Assembly (NCBI GenBank): GCA_035550655.1
Contig: DASZOU010000033.1
Location: 248,001-312,000, forward strand
Length of the DNA stretch: 64,000 nucleotides
Source of the DNA: DASZTV01 sp035550655
GTDB lineage: Bacteria; Actinomycetota; Actinomycetes; JAFAQI01
Direction: 5' to 3'
Position 1 is the stretch's first letter. Each line of letters starts with the position of its first letter. Positions 16,896-24,960 of the stretch are shown piece by piece. The translations under genes were made by a program, and so were the position numbers. Under the pieces are notes generated by a model. That model ran no database searches and had not been told where the DNA came from. It saw only the letters and a program-made list of their open reading frames with translations.

Positions 16896-18760
16896 CAGCT
16901 CGGCGTCCCCTCGGTTGCGGTGCCGGCGTCGAAGTCCGGGACGGCAGCGAGCAACTCCTTCGTCGCGTCGTGCTGCGGCGCGGCGAGGACCTCCTGGGTA
17001 ACACCGCGCTCGACGACGACCCCGCCGGACATCACGACGGTCTCGTCGCTGACGAACCTCGCGGCGCCGAGGTCGTGGGTGACGAACAGCATCGCCATGC
17101 CGAGCTCGCGCCGCAGCCGGCCGAGCAGGTTCAGCACGACCGCGGCGAGGGACACGTCGAGGGCGGAGATCGGCTCGTCGCACGCGAGCAGGCTGGGTGG
17201 GATCAGCACCGCGCGGGCCAACGCGACCCGCTGCCGCTGCCCGCCGGACAGCTCGCCGGCACGCGCGTTGGCGACGGCGTCGGGCAGGCCGACGAGGGCG
17301 AGGGTGTCGCGCACCCGGGCGTCGCGTTCCTTCGCGGGGAGTCCCGCATTGCGTAGCCGCTCCTGCATCAGGTCGCCGACGCGAAGCCACGGCGTGAGAG
17401 AGGCGCCCGCTTCCTGGAACACCAGCTGCGGCGGGTTGCCGTGGCCGTGCTCGATGCGCCCGCTGTCAGGGCGCTCCAGGCCGACCGCCATGCGCAGTGT
17501 CGTCGTCTTGCCGCACCCGGACTCACCGACCAGCGCGACGCAGGAGCCCTTGCGGACGTCGAGGTCCAGGGCGTCCACGGCCACGCGCCGCGCCTTGCCC
17601 CAGCCGAAGCCCTTCGTCACCCCGCGCATCTGGACCGCGAGCTCGGAGGTCAGCGGCGGCTCCGGCGGCCAGGTCTCGACCGCCCGCAGCTCGGTGACAT
17701 GGGCCGCGATCTCGGTACGCCGCACGCAGGCGACCGCGCGCGACGTCGACACCGCCTCGACCTCGGGGAGCTCGGTGGTGCACGTGGTCGGCTCGGCGTG
17801 CGCGCACCGCGCGGCGAAGGCGCAGCCCTCGGCGGGCCGGCGGGGGTCAGGTGGCTCGCCGACCAGGGTGGGCAGCGGTTCCCCGACGCGCGAGTGGGCA
17901 CCGAGCCGCGCGACGAGCAGGGCGGCGGTGTACGGGTGTGCGGGTGCGTGCAGCACGGCGTCGGTCGGGCCGACCTCGGCGACCCGCCCGCCGTACAGGA
18001 CGACGATCCGGTCGGCGACCTCACGTGCGACCGCGAGGTCGTGAGTGACGAACACGAACGACGACGCGGCGCCACGCAGCTCGCGGAACAGCCGCAGGAT
18101 CTGCGCCTGGACGGTGACGTCGAGCGCGGTCGTCGGCTCGTCGGCGACCACCAGGTCCGGGTCGCCGGCGATCGCCATGGCGATCATCACCCGCTGCCGC
18201 AGCCCGCCGGAGAGCTCGTGCGGGTACTGCCGCACCCGCCGCTTCGGGTCGGGGATGCCGGCCCGGTCGAGCAGGTCGATCGCGGCCTCGAGTGAGCCCG
18301 CGGCCTCGGCGACCTGCCGGCCGACACGCATCGTCGGGTTGAGCGAGGTCATCGGATCCTGGAACACCGCGCCCGCGTGACGGCGGCGGGCCTCGCGACG
18401 GGTGGCGTCGTCGACGCCCACCATGTCGACGCCGGCGAGCGAGGCGGAGCCGGTGACGATCGCCTTCGGCGAGAGCAGGCCGAGCGCCGCAAGACCGAGG
18501 ACGGTCTTGCCGGAGCCGGACTCGCCGACCAGGCCGACGACCTCGCCGCGCTCGACGCTGAGGTCGACGCCGCGCAGCGCGTGCACGCCGCCGGGGAAGC
18601 TGATGTGCAGGTCGCGCACGTCGAGCACCGGGCCGGTGGGGTCCGGCTCGGCGGCCGGCGGCGGAGCGGTCCGCGTGATCCCGCGGACGGGGACCGTGAG
18701 GGCCGGCTCCGCCCGGGAGGCAAGCGTCGCGGCGAGTGCGAGCGCGGGCGGCCTCAGCAC
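16895..18760 (-). CDS. Fused double ABC ATPase (DppD-DppF type)
   Basis: 621 residues holding both ATPases of the importer in one chain. Domain 1 has GESGSGKTVLG, LSGGLRQRVMIAMA and VADEPTTALD, followed by a DppD-type C-terminal Cys cluster (CAFAARCAHAEPTTC). Domain 2 starts near residue 345 with GESGCGKTTTLRM, LSGGQRQRVALARA and CDEPISALD. GTG 18760 overlaps the end of the upstream hydrolase gene by 7 nt; a later in-frame GTG near 18696 is possible. The two-domain fusion is common for such importers in Actinobacteria. Confidence 0.9.
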   Translation of the reverse strand: MLRPPALALAATLASRAEPALTVPVRGITRTAPPPAAEPDPTGPVLDVRDLHISFPGGVHALRGVDLSVERGEVVGLVGESGSGKTVLGLAALGLLSPKAIVTGSASLAGVDMVGVDDATRREARRRHAGAVFQDPMTSLNPTMRVGRQVAEAAGSLEAAIDLLDRAGIPDPKRRVRQYPHELSGGLRQRVMIAMAIAGDPDLVVADEPTTALDVTVQAQILRLFRELRGAASSFVFVTHDLAVAREVADRIVVLYGGRVAEVGPTDAVLHAPAHPYTAALLVARLGAHSRVGEPLPTLVGEPPDPRRPAEGCAFAARCAHAEPTTCTTELPEVEAVSTSRAVACVRRTEIAAHVTELRAVETWPPEPPLTSELAVQMRGVTKGFGWGKARRVAVDALDLDVRKGSCVALVGESGCGKTTTLRMAVGLERPDSGRIEHGHGNPPQLVFQEAGASLTPWLRVGDLMQERLRNAGLPAKERDARVRDTLALVGLPDAVANARAGELSGGQRQRVALARAVLIPPSLLACDEPISALDVSLAAVVLNLLGRLRRELGMAMLFVTHDLGAARFVSDETVVMSGGVVVERGVTQEVLAAPQHDATKELLAAVPDFDAGTATEGTPS

Positions 18761-19320
18761 GGCACCGCCACCGAGAGCGTGTCCGCGAGCTCCGCGGCGG
18801 TGCACCACGCGTCGCGCTGCAGGTAGCGCATCGCGTTCAGCGCGGCGTCGCTCGCCGCGGTCGAGGAGCCACCGACGCAGTCGGTGACGACGCGCGCATG
18901 CAGGTCGCGTTGATGTGCGTCCGCGAACGTGTAGTGCACGCACACGTCGGTGAGCGCCCCGGTCAGTACGACGGTTCGCACGTCGAGAGCGCGCAGCAAT
19001 ATGTCGAGGTCGGTGCCGATGAAGCACGAGTAGCGGCGCTTCACGATCACGTGATCCCCCGGACGCGGTCCGAGCGCCAGTCCGGTGCGCGGATCGTCGT
19101 CGAGGCAGTGCACGTCCTCGGCGCCGTCGAGCTCGCGGCCGAAGTCGATGCCGCTCGCGCGATGCACCTCTTGGGTGAAGATCACCGGCAGCGACGCCGC
19201 GCGCCATGCATCCGCGAGCTGCTCGATCCGGACTATGCGTTGCGGCCATTCGGGACCGTCGCAGAACGCGAGCTGTACGTCGATGACGAGCAGCGCTGCA
19301 GGGAGGGTCGGCAGCTGCAC
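18754..19320 (-). CDS. Isochorismatase-like cysteine hydrolase
   Basis: 188 residues of the cysteine hydrolase (isochorismatase-like) family, whose members include biuret hydrolase, guanylurea hydrolase, N-carbamoylsarcosine amidohydrolase and nicotinamidase. The catalytic triad is complete: Asp14 (VIDVQLAF), Lys94 (VKRRYSCF) and Cys127 (TGALTDVCVHYT). GTG 19320 has a strong ribosome site (AAAGGAGG, 19325-19332). It is the first gene after a guanidine-I riboswitch and terminator and heads an eight-gene overlapping operon. Opposite it lie carboxyguanidine deiminase and allophanate hydrolase genes. A ureide or guanylurea/biuret-like amidohydrolase is therefore the best guess; the substrate is inferred. 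Confidence 0.85.
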   Translation of the reverse strand: MQLPTLPAALLVIDVQLAFCDGPEWPQRIVRIEQLADAWRAASLPVIFTQEVHRASGIDFGRELDGAEDVHCLDDDPRTGLALGPRPGDHVIVKRRYSCFIGTDLDILLRALDVRTVVLTGALTDVCVHYTFADAHQRDLHARVVTDCVGGSSTAASDAALNAMRYLQRDAWCTAAELADTLSVAVPC

Positions 19321-19341
19321 CGCTCCCTCCTTTCGTTCGCG

Positions 19342-19384
19342 AAAAACAACAAGCCCGGAAGACCGTGAGGTCTCCCGGGCTTTT
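19342..19384 (-). terminator. Riboswitch-controlled intrinsic terminator of the minus-strand operon
   Basis: On the minus strand, AAGCCCGGGAGACC - TCAC - GGTCTTCCGGGCTT forms a long GC-rich hairpin and is followed by GTTGTTTTT. Its 5' arm is the conserved 3' end of the guanidine-I aptamer (AAAGCCCGGGAGA). Ligand-bound aptamer and terminator therefore compete, and guanidine should allow read-through into the hydrolase/importer operon. Confidence 0.88.
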
Positions 19385-19484
19385 GTCCCGCCGTGTAGCA
19401 CTCCGGACCTGGCGTGGCCGGCGTACCGGCACCTCTCGGACCAGGCCGACCGGTCCTTCCGGCCGCGGAACCCTAGGTGCCTTG
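19371..19484 (-). ncRNA. Guanidine-I (ykkC) riboswitch, minus strand
   Basis: Read on the minus strand, the region carries the conserved guanidine-I blocks in order: CCTAGGGTTCCG (near 19480), CTGGTCCGAGAGGTGCC (near 19440), then ACGGCGGGACAAAAGCCCGGGAGA ending at 19371. Spacing between blocks and the pairing helices match the class. The expression platform is the overlapping terminator. It sits about 50 nt upstream of the cysteine hydrolase start and should switch the whole 11.1-19.3 kb operon on with guanidine. Confidence 0.93.
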
Positions 19485-19636
19485 CTCTGCGAACGACGTT
19501 AGGAACGGCTTGTGTCAGCGGGATTTCGGGGCGGGCGCATCCGCGTAACAAGACGGCGTCACGCAGCGTTAACGCGGCCGAATCCGAGGTGCAACCCTCA
19601 CCATCGATGCTCGTGAACGACTCACCGAAAGGTGAG
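19485..19636. promoter_or_regulatory. Divergent promoter region between the two riboswitches
   Basis: About 150 bp separate the two aptamers and must contain both promoters. Minus-strand TAACGT (about 19497-19502) fits TANNNT close to the minus aptamer. No convincing -35/-10 pair could be fixed for the plus strand. A small hairpin, CTCACC-GAAA-GGTGAG at 19621-19636, directly precedes the plus-strand aptamer. Confidence 0.4.
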
Positions 19637-19752
19637 GCGTGCCTAGGGTTCCGCCGCACTGCTTCGAATGAGCAGTGTGGGTCTGGTCCGAGAGGTGCAG
19701 GCGCGCGGCGCGAGTCGCGCGTTCCACGGCGGGACAAAAGCCCGGGAGGTGC
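19637..19752 (+). ncRNA. Guanidine-I (ykkC) riboswitch, plus strand
   Basis: The conserved blocks are in order: GCCTAGGGTTCCGC (19640-19653), TCTGGTCCGAGAGGTGC (about 19682-19698), a GC-rich variable stem, then ACGGCGGGACAAAAGCCCGGGAGG (19726-19749). No T-tract terminator follows. Instead CCCGCC at 19761-19766, touching the GGAGGT ribosome site of the next gene, can pair with GGCGGG (19728-19733) inside the aptamer. Translational control is therefore possible. It heads the cgdA-cgdB-carboxyltransferase-atzF operon. Confidence 0.93.
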
Positions 19753-19778
19753 CGACGACACCCGCCGGAGGTCCGACC

Positions 19779-20537
19779 ATGGTTTCCGCCAACGCAGCCG
19801 CTGGCGACACCTCTTCTTTCTTGTCCTTCGCTGATGCGACGAGGTGGGTCGTCCCGGGTGGCGCACCCTGGTCGCTCGCCGTGCCACGGTCGCGCGTCAT
19901 CCGGCTGACCTGCCTCGCTCCGCGCGCGAACGTCGCGATGCTGCTCTACGCCGACGGCGAGCGCAGCGAGCGGCTGAACGTCCCGGACACCCTGAAGGCG
20001 CAGATGTCCGCGCGGATCAAGCCGGGCATGGTGCTGATGTCAGACATGGGTCGCGCACTGGCGTCGGTGACCGGCTCGTCACTGGACTGGCACGACGCGA
20101 TCACCGGTCACGGCGTCGACGCACACCTGGCGAGATACGGCCCGTCGTCGTACGCCGCCGACCGCAACGCGTGGCGGCGCTCGGCGCGGGACGGGCTGCT
20201 GCAGGAGCTGGCCAAGCACGACCTGTCAGCGCGGGACCTGCACGCGACGGTCAACTGGTTCAGCAAGGTCGCACCGATAGGCGACGACAAGGGAACGCTT
20301 GCGTTCCACGCGGATCACGCCGGCGCCGGTGACTGGGTCGAGCTGCGCACCGAGCTCGACGTACTCGTCGTGCTCTCCACATCGCCGCATCCCCTCGACC
20401 CGGAGCCGACCTGGCAGCCGGCCGGCGTCGAGATCGCGATCAGTGAGACGCCACCGGCGGGTGACGACGACGCCTGCCGGGTGTCGCGAGCGGAGGCCGG
20501 CCGCGCACTCGCGCTGTCCGAGCGGGGGCTGGCATGA
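19779..20537 (+). CDS. cgdA: Carboxyguanidine deiminase subunit (UAAP1/DUF1989 family)
   Basis: 252 residues of the urea-amidolyase-associated protein family (DUF1989). These proteins were long annotated with urea metabolism and are now known to form carboxyguanidine deiminase, which converts carboxyguanidine to allophanate and ammonia. Typical parts are VPGGAPWSLAVPRSRVIRLT, ANVAMLLYADGERSERLNVP, DTLKAQMSARIKPGMVLMSD and NWFSKVAP. The segment after ASVTG reads SSLDWHDAITGHG and lacks the Cys-Gly/Cys pattern seen in the next protein, so metal ligands are fewer here. ATG 19779 has GGAGGT at 19767-19772, downstream of the riboswitch. Confidence 0.87.
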   Translation: MVSANAAAGDTSSFLSFADATRWVVPGGAPWSLAVPRSRVIRLTCLAPRANVAMLLYADGERSERLNVPDTLKAQMSARIKPGMVLMSDMGRALASVTGSSLDWHDAITGHGVDAHLARYGPSSYAADRNAWRRSARDGLLQELAKHDLSARDLHATVNWFSKVAPIGDDKGTLAFHADHAGAGDWVELRTELDVLVVLSTSPHPLDPEPTWQPAGVEIAISETPPAGDDDACRVSRAEAGRALALSERGLA

Positions 20538-21175
20538 CGGCGCTGTTCGATGTCGCCATCGAAGCGGGCGACGGCTGGATCGGCGAGGTCCCGGCGGGCG
20601 CGCTGCTGCGGATCGTCGACCTGTACGGCAACCAGGCGGTCGACACCCTGTTCTACGACGCGCGCGACTACACCAATAGATACAGCGCGGTCGACACGAT
20701 CCGCGAGCAGGGCGCGGCGTACCTGACGACCGGCTCGGTGCTGGTGTCGACCGAGCTGGACCCGCTCGCCACGATCGTCGACGACACCTGCGGCCGGCAC
20801 GACACGTTGGGCGGCGCGTGCGCGCGGGAGAGCAACATCGTCCGCTACGGCGAGCACACCCGCGACATGCACGCCTGCCGCGAGACGTTCCTGCGTCAGA
20901 TCCGAAGCTGGGGTCCGAGCGCATCAGGGCAGCGCCTGGACAAGCGCGACGTCACGCACAACATCAACTTCTTCATGAACGTGCCGCTGACCGCGGACGG
21001 CGGGCTGTCGTTCGAGGACGGGGTGTCGGCGCCGGGCAAGTACGTCGAGCTGCGCGCCGAGCGCGACCTGCTCGTCCTGATCAGCTGCTGCCCGCAGCTG
21101 AACAACCCGTGCAACGGCTACGACCCGACGCCGGTGCAGCTGATCGCGACTGCCCCGATGAAGCCCGCGCCATGA
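20534..21175 (+). CDS. cgdB: Carboxyguanidine deiminase subunit (UAAP2/DUF1989 family)
   Basis: 213 residues, homologous to the preceding protein and overlapping it by ATGA. Landmarks are RIVDLYGNQAVDTLFYDARD, DTCGRHDTLGGAC (likely metal-binding Cys/His set), ESNIVRYG and HNINFFMNVP. The pair should form the heteromeric carboxyguanidine deiminase acting between guanidine carboxylase and allophanate hydrolase, and both neighbouring genes encode those steps. Confidence 0.88.
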   Translation: MTALFDVAIEAGDGWIGEVPAGALLRIVDLYGNQAVDTLFYDARDYTNRYSAVDTIREQGAAYLTTGSVLVSTELDPLATIVDDTCGRHDTLGGACARESNIVRYGEHTRDMHACRETFLRQIRSWGPSASGQRLDKRDVTHNINFFMNVPLTADGGLSFEDGVSAPGKYVELRAERDLLVLISCCPQLNNPCNGYDPTPVQLIATAPMKPAP

Positions 21176-23139
21176 CCGCCGCGATCGAGGTGGTGAAGCC
21201 CGGCCTGCAGACGACGGTGCAGGACCTGCCGGGCAGAGCCGGGTTGTGGGGCGTCGGTGTCCCGCCGTCGGGGGCATGGGACGACCTGTCCTTCGGTCTC
21301 GCGAACGCTGCCGTCGGCAACCCGCTCGGTGCCGCGGGGCTCGAGGGTGTGCTCGACGGGCCGGTGTTGCGGGCGGTGCGCGATGTCGTGATCTGCGTCG
21401 CGGGCGGCTCCGGCGCGGCCACGATCGACGGCGAGCCGCTCCCCCGCGGCGAGGCCCGGACGCTGCTCGCCGGGTCGGTGCTCGCCGTCGGACCGGCCTC
21501 GGACGGGCTGCGCTGCTACGTCGCGGTCCGCGGCGGCATCGACGTACCCGAGGTGCTGGGCAGCGCGGCGACGTTCCGGCTCGGCAAGTTCGGCGGGTAC
21601 GACGGGCGGCCACTTGCGAAGGGCGACGTGCTGTCGATCGGTCCGGACCCCGTGCGAGGGACCCGGTCGGTCGCGGCGCTGCTGCCGGTGATGCGGCGCG
21701 AGTGGGAACTGCGCGTCGTCGCCGGACCGCACGGCGCGCCCGAGCACCTGACCCCTGACGGCGTCGAGGAGCTGTTCGCGGCGACGTGGACGATCGACCA
21801 CCGCAGCGACCGCACCGGCGTGCGGCTGGTCGGGCCGAGCCCGCGGTGGGCACGCGAGGACGGCGGTGAGGCCGGGCTGCACCCGAGCAACATCCACGAC
21901 AGCGCGTACCCGGTCGGCGGGTTGATGCTCGCCGGCAACACCCCTGTGATCGTCGGGCCGGACGGGCCCAGCCTCGGCGGCTTCGTGGTGCCGGCGGTGG
22001 TGGTGCGCTGCGACCGGTGGAAGCTCGCGCAGGCCCGGCCGGGCGACGTGGTGCGGCTCGTGCCGGTGCCGGCGGAGCATGCCGACGCGCTGAACCGGGT
22101 GCGTGAGGAACGCCTCGCCGGGGCGCTCGACGGCACCGCGGTCACTCCGCCCGAGGAGCCTGCCTCGCCGGCCGCTGTCACGACCTCGCGGCCGCTCGCC
22201 GCCGTACCTGCTTCCGCGACATCGCCGTCGCTGACCGTCCATCGCGCGGGCGATCACCACCTGCTGGCCGAGCTCGGGCCGCCGGTCATGGACCTGCGGG
22301 TGCGGGTGCTGGTGCACCTGCTGGCCGGCGCGATCGGCGCCGAGGCCGGGGTGGTCGAGATGGTCGAGGGAGTGCGATCGCTGCTGTGCGCGGTGGACGA
22401 GCGCCGTACGCCGCTCGCCGACCTCGCCGCCGCTCTCGCCGCGGCGTACCGGTCGTTGCCCGACCCGGCATCGGTGACGTTGCCGTCGCGGGAGGTGGTG
22501 CTGCCGCTGTCACTGGACGACCCGGCGGCGGTGGAGGCGGTGGCTCGCTATGCGGTGTCCGTGCGCGCGGACGCACCGTGGTGCCCCGACAACGTGGAGT
22601 TCATCCGGCGGGTCAACGCGCTCGAGCGGCGCGACCACGTGTTCGACATCGTGACGTCCGCGTCGTACCTCGTCGTCGGTCTCGGTGACGTCTATCTCGG
22701 CGCGCCGGTGGCGGTGCCGCTCGATCCCCGGCACCGGCTGGTGACGACGAAGTACGACCCCGCACGGACCTGGACGCCGGAGAACGCGGTCGGGATCGGC
22801 GGGGTGTACCTGTGCATCTACGGCATGGAGGGACCCGGCGGGTACCAGCTCGTCGGGCGGACCGTGCCGGTGTGGCGGCTGACCGGCGAGGACGACTCGC
22901 CGTGGCTGCTGCGGCTGTTCGACCGGATCCGGTTCGAGCCGGTGAGTGCGGACAAGCTGGTCGTGCTGCGCGAGGAGATCGCGAGTGGGCGGCGCTCGCT
23001 CGACGCGACGCCGACGACGTTCTCCCTCGCCGAAGCCGAGGGGCTTGCTGCTGACAACGCGGCGGAGTGCGCGGCGTTCCTCGCCAGGCGGGACGGCGCG
23101 TTCGCGGCCGAGCGAGCGAGATGGGCGGCGAAGGTATGA
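21172..23139 (+). CDS. Carboxyltransferase part of urea/guanidine carboxylase (AHS2-AHS1), no biotin domains
   Basis: 655 residues. Residues about 1-310 are the KipA-like AHS2 domain (VVKPGLQTTVQDLPGRAGLW, GVPPSGAWDDLSFGLANAAV). Residues about 350-590 are the KipI-like AHS1 domain (AGDHHLLAELGPPVMDLRVR, PWCPDNVEFIRRVN, GVYLCIYGMEGPGGYQLVGR). Full urea/guanidine carboxylases are about 1200 residues with an N-terminal biotin carboxylase and a C-terminal biotinyl domain. Both are missing here, and the chain ends at the usual linker (FLARRDGAFAAERARW). Biotin carboxylase and carrier must come from elsewhere. It overlaps cgdB and atzF by ATGA at each end. Confidence 0.88.
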   Translation: MTAAIEVVKPGLQTTVQDLPGRAGLWGVGVPPSGAWDDLSFGLANAAVGNPLGAAGLEGVLDGPVLRAVRDVVICVAGGSGAATIDGEPLPRGEARTLLAGSVLAVGPASDGLRCYVAVRGGIDVPEVLGSAATFRLGKFGGYDGRPLAKGDVLSIGPDPVRGTRSVAALLPVMRREWELRVVAGPHGAPEHLTPDGVEELFAATWTIDHRSDRTGVRLVGPSPRWAREDGGEAGLHPSNIHDSAYPVGGLMLAGNTPVIVGPDGPSLGGFVVPAVVVRCDRWKLAQARPGDVVRLVPVPAEHADALNRVREERLAGALDGTAVTPPEEPASPAAVTTSRPLAAVPASATSPSLTVHRAGDHHLLAELGPPVMDLRVRVLVHLLAGAIGAEAGVVEMVEGVRSLLCAVDERRTPLADLAAALAAAYRSLPDPASVTLPSREVVLPLSLDDPAAVEAVARYAVSVRADAPWCPDNVEFIRRVNALERRDHVFDIVTSASYLVVGLGDVYLGAPVAVPLDPRHRLVTTKYDPARTWTPENAVGIGGVYLCIYGMEGPGGYQLVGRTVPVWRLTGEDDSPWLLRLFDRIRFEPVSADKLVVLREEIASGRRSLDATPTTFSLAEAEGLAADNAAECAAFLARRDGAFAAERARWAAKV

Positions 23140-24806
23140 CCGGCGTCGACCCCGCCGCTGCACTTGCGGCCGCAGCTGCGGCCCGGGCGGCCGGTGAGCG
23201 GCCGGTATGGATTCGGCTGCTCGACGACGAGGAGATCCACGAGTGGGTGAACCGGGCCGGCGACGGGCCGCTCGCCGGGATGCCGTTCGCGATCAAGGAC
23301 AACCTCGACCTCGCCGGGGTGCCGACCACGGGCGGCTGGCCGAAGCGCGACGTGTCGGCGGAGTCGACGGCGACGGCGGTCGCGCGACTGATCGACGCGG
23401 GTGCGGTACCGGTCGGCAAGACCAACCTCGACCAGTTCGCGACCGGGCTGGTGGGCACCCGCTCGCCGTACGGCGCGGTGCCGGCGGTCGGCCGCCCGGA
23501 GCTCATCGGAGGCGGCAGCAGCTCCGGCAGCGCGGCTGCCGTCGCGGCGGGGTTGGTGCCGCTCGCGCTCGGCACCGACACCGCCGGGTCGGGTCGGGTG
23601 CCGGCGGGCTTCAACGGGCTCGTGGGAGTGAAGCCGACCCGCGGGCTCGTGTCGACCTCCGGCCTGCTGCCCGCCTGCCGGTCGCTGGACTGCGTGACGA
23701 CGCTGACCCGGACGGTGGCCGAGGCGCGGGTCGCCCTCGACGTCCTGGTGGCGCACGACCCCGCTGATCCGTGGTCGCGTCGCCGGCCGCTGCTGCCGCC
23801 GGCGCGGGTGCCGAAGGAGCTCAACGTCGTCGGCGTACCGAGCGGCGCGATCGACCTCGACCCTGCGTACGCCGACGCCTGGGAGCGGACGCTGTCCCGG
23901 GCGCGGTCGTCGCTGCAGGTGGTGGAGGTCGACGTCGCGCCGTTCCTTGCCGCCGCACGGCTGCTCTACGGCGGACCATGGGTTGCCGAGCGGTTCGCGG
24001 CGGTCGGCGAGTGGCTGGCGACCGACGACGGCGACCTCGACCCGACGGTCCGCGCGATTGTGCTCGGCGGGTCCGAGATCAGTGCGGTCGACGCGTTCCA
24101 CGGCTTCGCCGAGCTGCAAGCGCTGTGCGCCACCGTCGACCCGATGTGGGACTGGCTCGACGCGTTGCTGCTGCCGACGGCGCCGACGCATCCAACGTTG
24201 GCCGAGGTGGCGGCCGACCCGGTTGGGGTGAACGCGCGGCTCGGCACGTACACGAACTTCGTGAACCTGATGGACCTGTGCGCGGTCGCAGTGCCGGGCG
24301 AGCCGGGCGAGGACGGGCGGTCGTTCGGCGTGCAGCTGATCGCGCCGGCGTTCGCCGACGCTGCCCTGCTCGGCCTGGCGGCGCGCTGGTGCGGCGAGGA
24401 GGTCCAGCCGCCGCCCACACCTGCCTCGGCGCAGGTCGTGGTGTGCGGCGCGCACCTGACCGGGATGGCGATGAACCATCAGCTGCTGGGGCTCGGTGCG
24501 CGGCTCGTGCGGCGAACCCGGACCGCACCCGGCTACCGGATGTACGCGCTGCCGGACGGGCGGCGACCCGGGATCGTCTTCACCGGCGACGGACCGGAGC
24601 GCGGCCTCGACGTGGAGGTGTGGGAGCTGAGCGACGACGCGCTCGGCGCGCTGCTGCGATCGATCGCGTCGCCGCTCGGGCTGGGAACCGTCGTCCTCGC
24701 CGACGGCGGTGGGGTGCCGGGCTTCCTCGCGGAGGCGCACCGGCTCGGCGACGCTTCGGAGATCACGGCACACGGCGGCTGGCGCTCCTACGTCGCGGGA
24801 GGCTGA
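23136..24806 (+). CDS. atzF: Allophanate hydrolase
   Basis: 556 residues. The amidase-signature domain has Lys54 (FAIKDN), the GGGSSSGSA loop and nucleophile Ser152 (TDTAGSGRVPA). The C-terminal domain typical of AtzF-type allophanate hydrolases starts near residue 430 (VVVCGAHLTGMAMNHQL... FTGDGPERGLDVEVWEL). The enzyme converts allophanate to two ammonia and two CO2, completing guanidine or urea carboxylation pathways. ATG 23136 was chosen because it overlaps the preceding stop (ATGA). Last gene of the plus-strand riboswitch operon. Confidence 0.93.
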   Translation: MTGVDPAAALAAAAAARAAGERPVWIRLLDDEEIHEWVNRAGDGPLAGMPFAIKDNLDLAGVPTTGGWPKRDVSAESTATAVARLIDAGAVPVGKTNLDQFATGLVGTRSPYGAVPAVGRPELIGGGSSSGSAAAVAAGLVPLALGTDTAGSGRVPAGFNGLVGVKPTRGLVSTSGLLPACRSLDCVTTLTRTVAEARVALDVLVAHDPADPWSRRRPLLPPARVPKELNVVGVPSGAIDLDPAYADAWERTLSRARSSLQVVEVDVAPFLAAARLLYGGPWVAERFAAVGEWLATDDGDLDPTVRAIVLGGSEISAVDAFHGFAELQALCATVDPMWDWLDALLLPTAPTHPTLAEVAADPVGVNARLGTYTNFVNLMDLCAVAVPGEPGEDGRSFGVQLIAPAFADAALLGLAARWCGEEVQPPPTPASAQVVVCGAHLTGMAMNHQLLGLGARLVRRTRTAPGYRMYALPDGRRPGIVFTGDGPERGLDVEVWELSDDALGALLRSIASPLGLGTVVLADGGGVPGFLAEAHRLGDASEITAHGGWRSYVAGG

Positions 24807-24913
24807 CCCATTGCTCTCGGCAGGTGAGTGAAAGGAGTCGGACGAAGGCTGAGTGACCCGGCCGCCGGATCGGCGGCACCCCCAGTCGGGTGAGCGCATC
24901 CGGGCGGCCGGTG

Positions 24914-24954
24914 GCCCGTTCGGCGGAGCGGAAAATCCGTGCGATTCCGACAAT
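24914..24954 (+). promoter_or_regulatory. Shared promoter-like motif 3 (GCCCGTTCGG-N25-GACAAT)
   Basis: GCCCGTTCGG at 24914-24923 and GACAAT at 24949-24954. The second block lies at -12 to -7 of GTG 24961, the same geometry as before ATG 5611. The context ATTCCGACAAT is also nearly the same as ATTCCGGACAAT before 5611. Confidence 0.5.
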
Positions 24955-24960
24955 TTGATC

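Noticed and set aside
19779..24806. Ordinary urea carboxylase/urea amidolyase operon
   Set aside because: The deiminase-type DUF1989 pair and guanidine-I riboswitches point to guanidine, not urea; no urea transporter is present.
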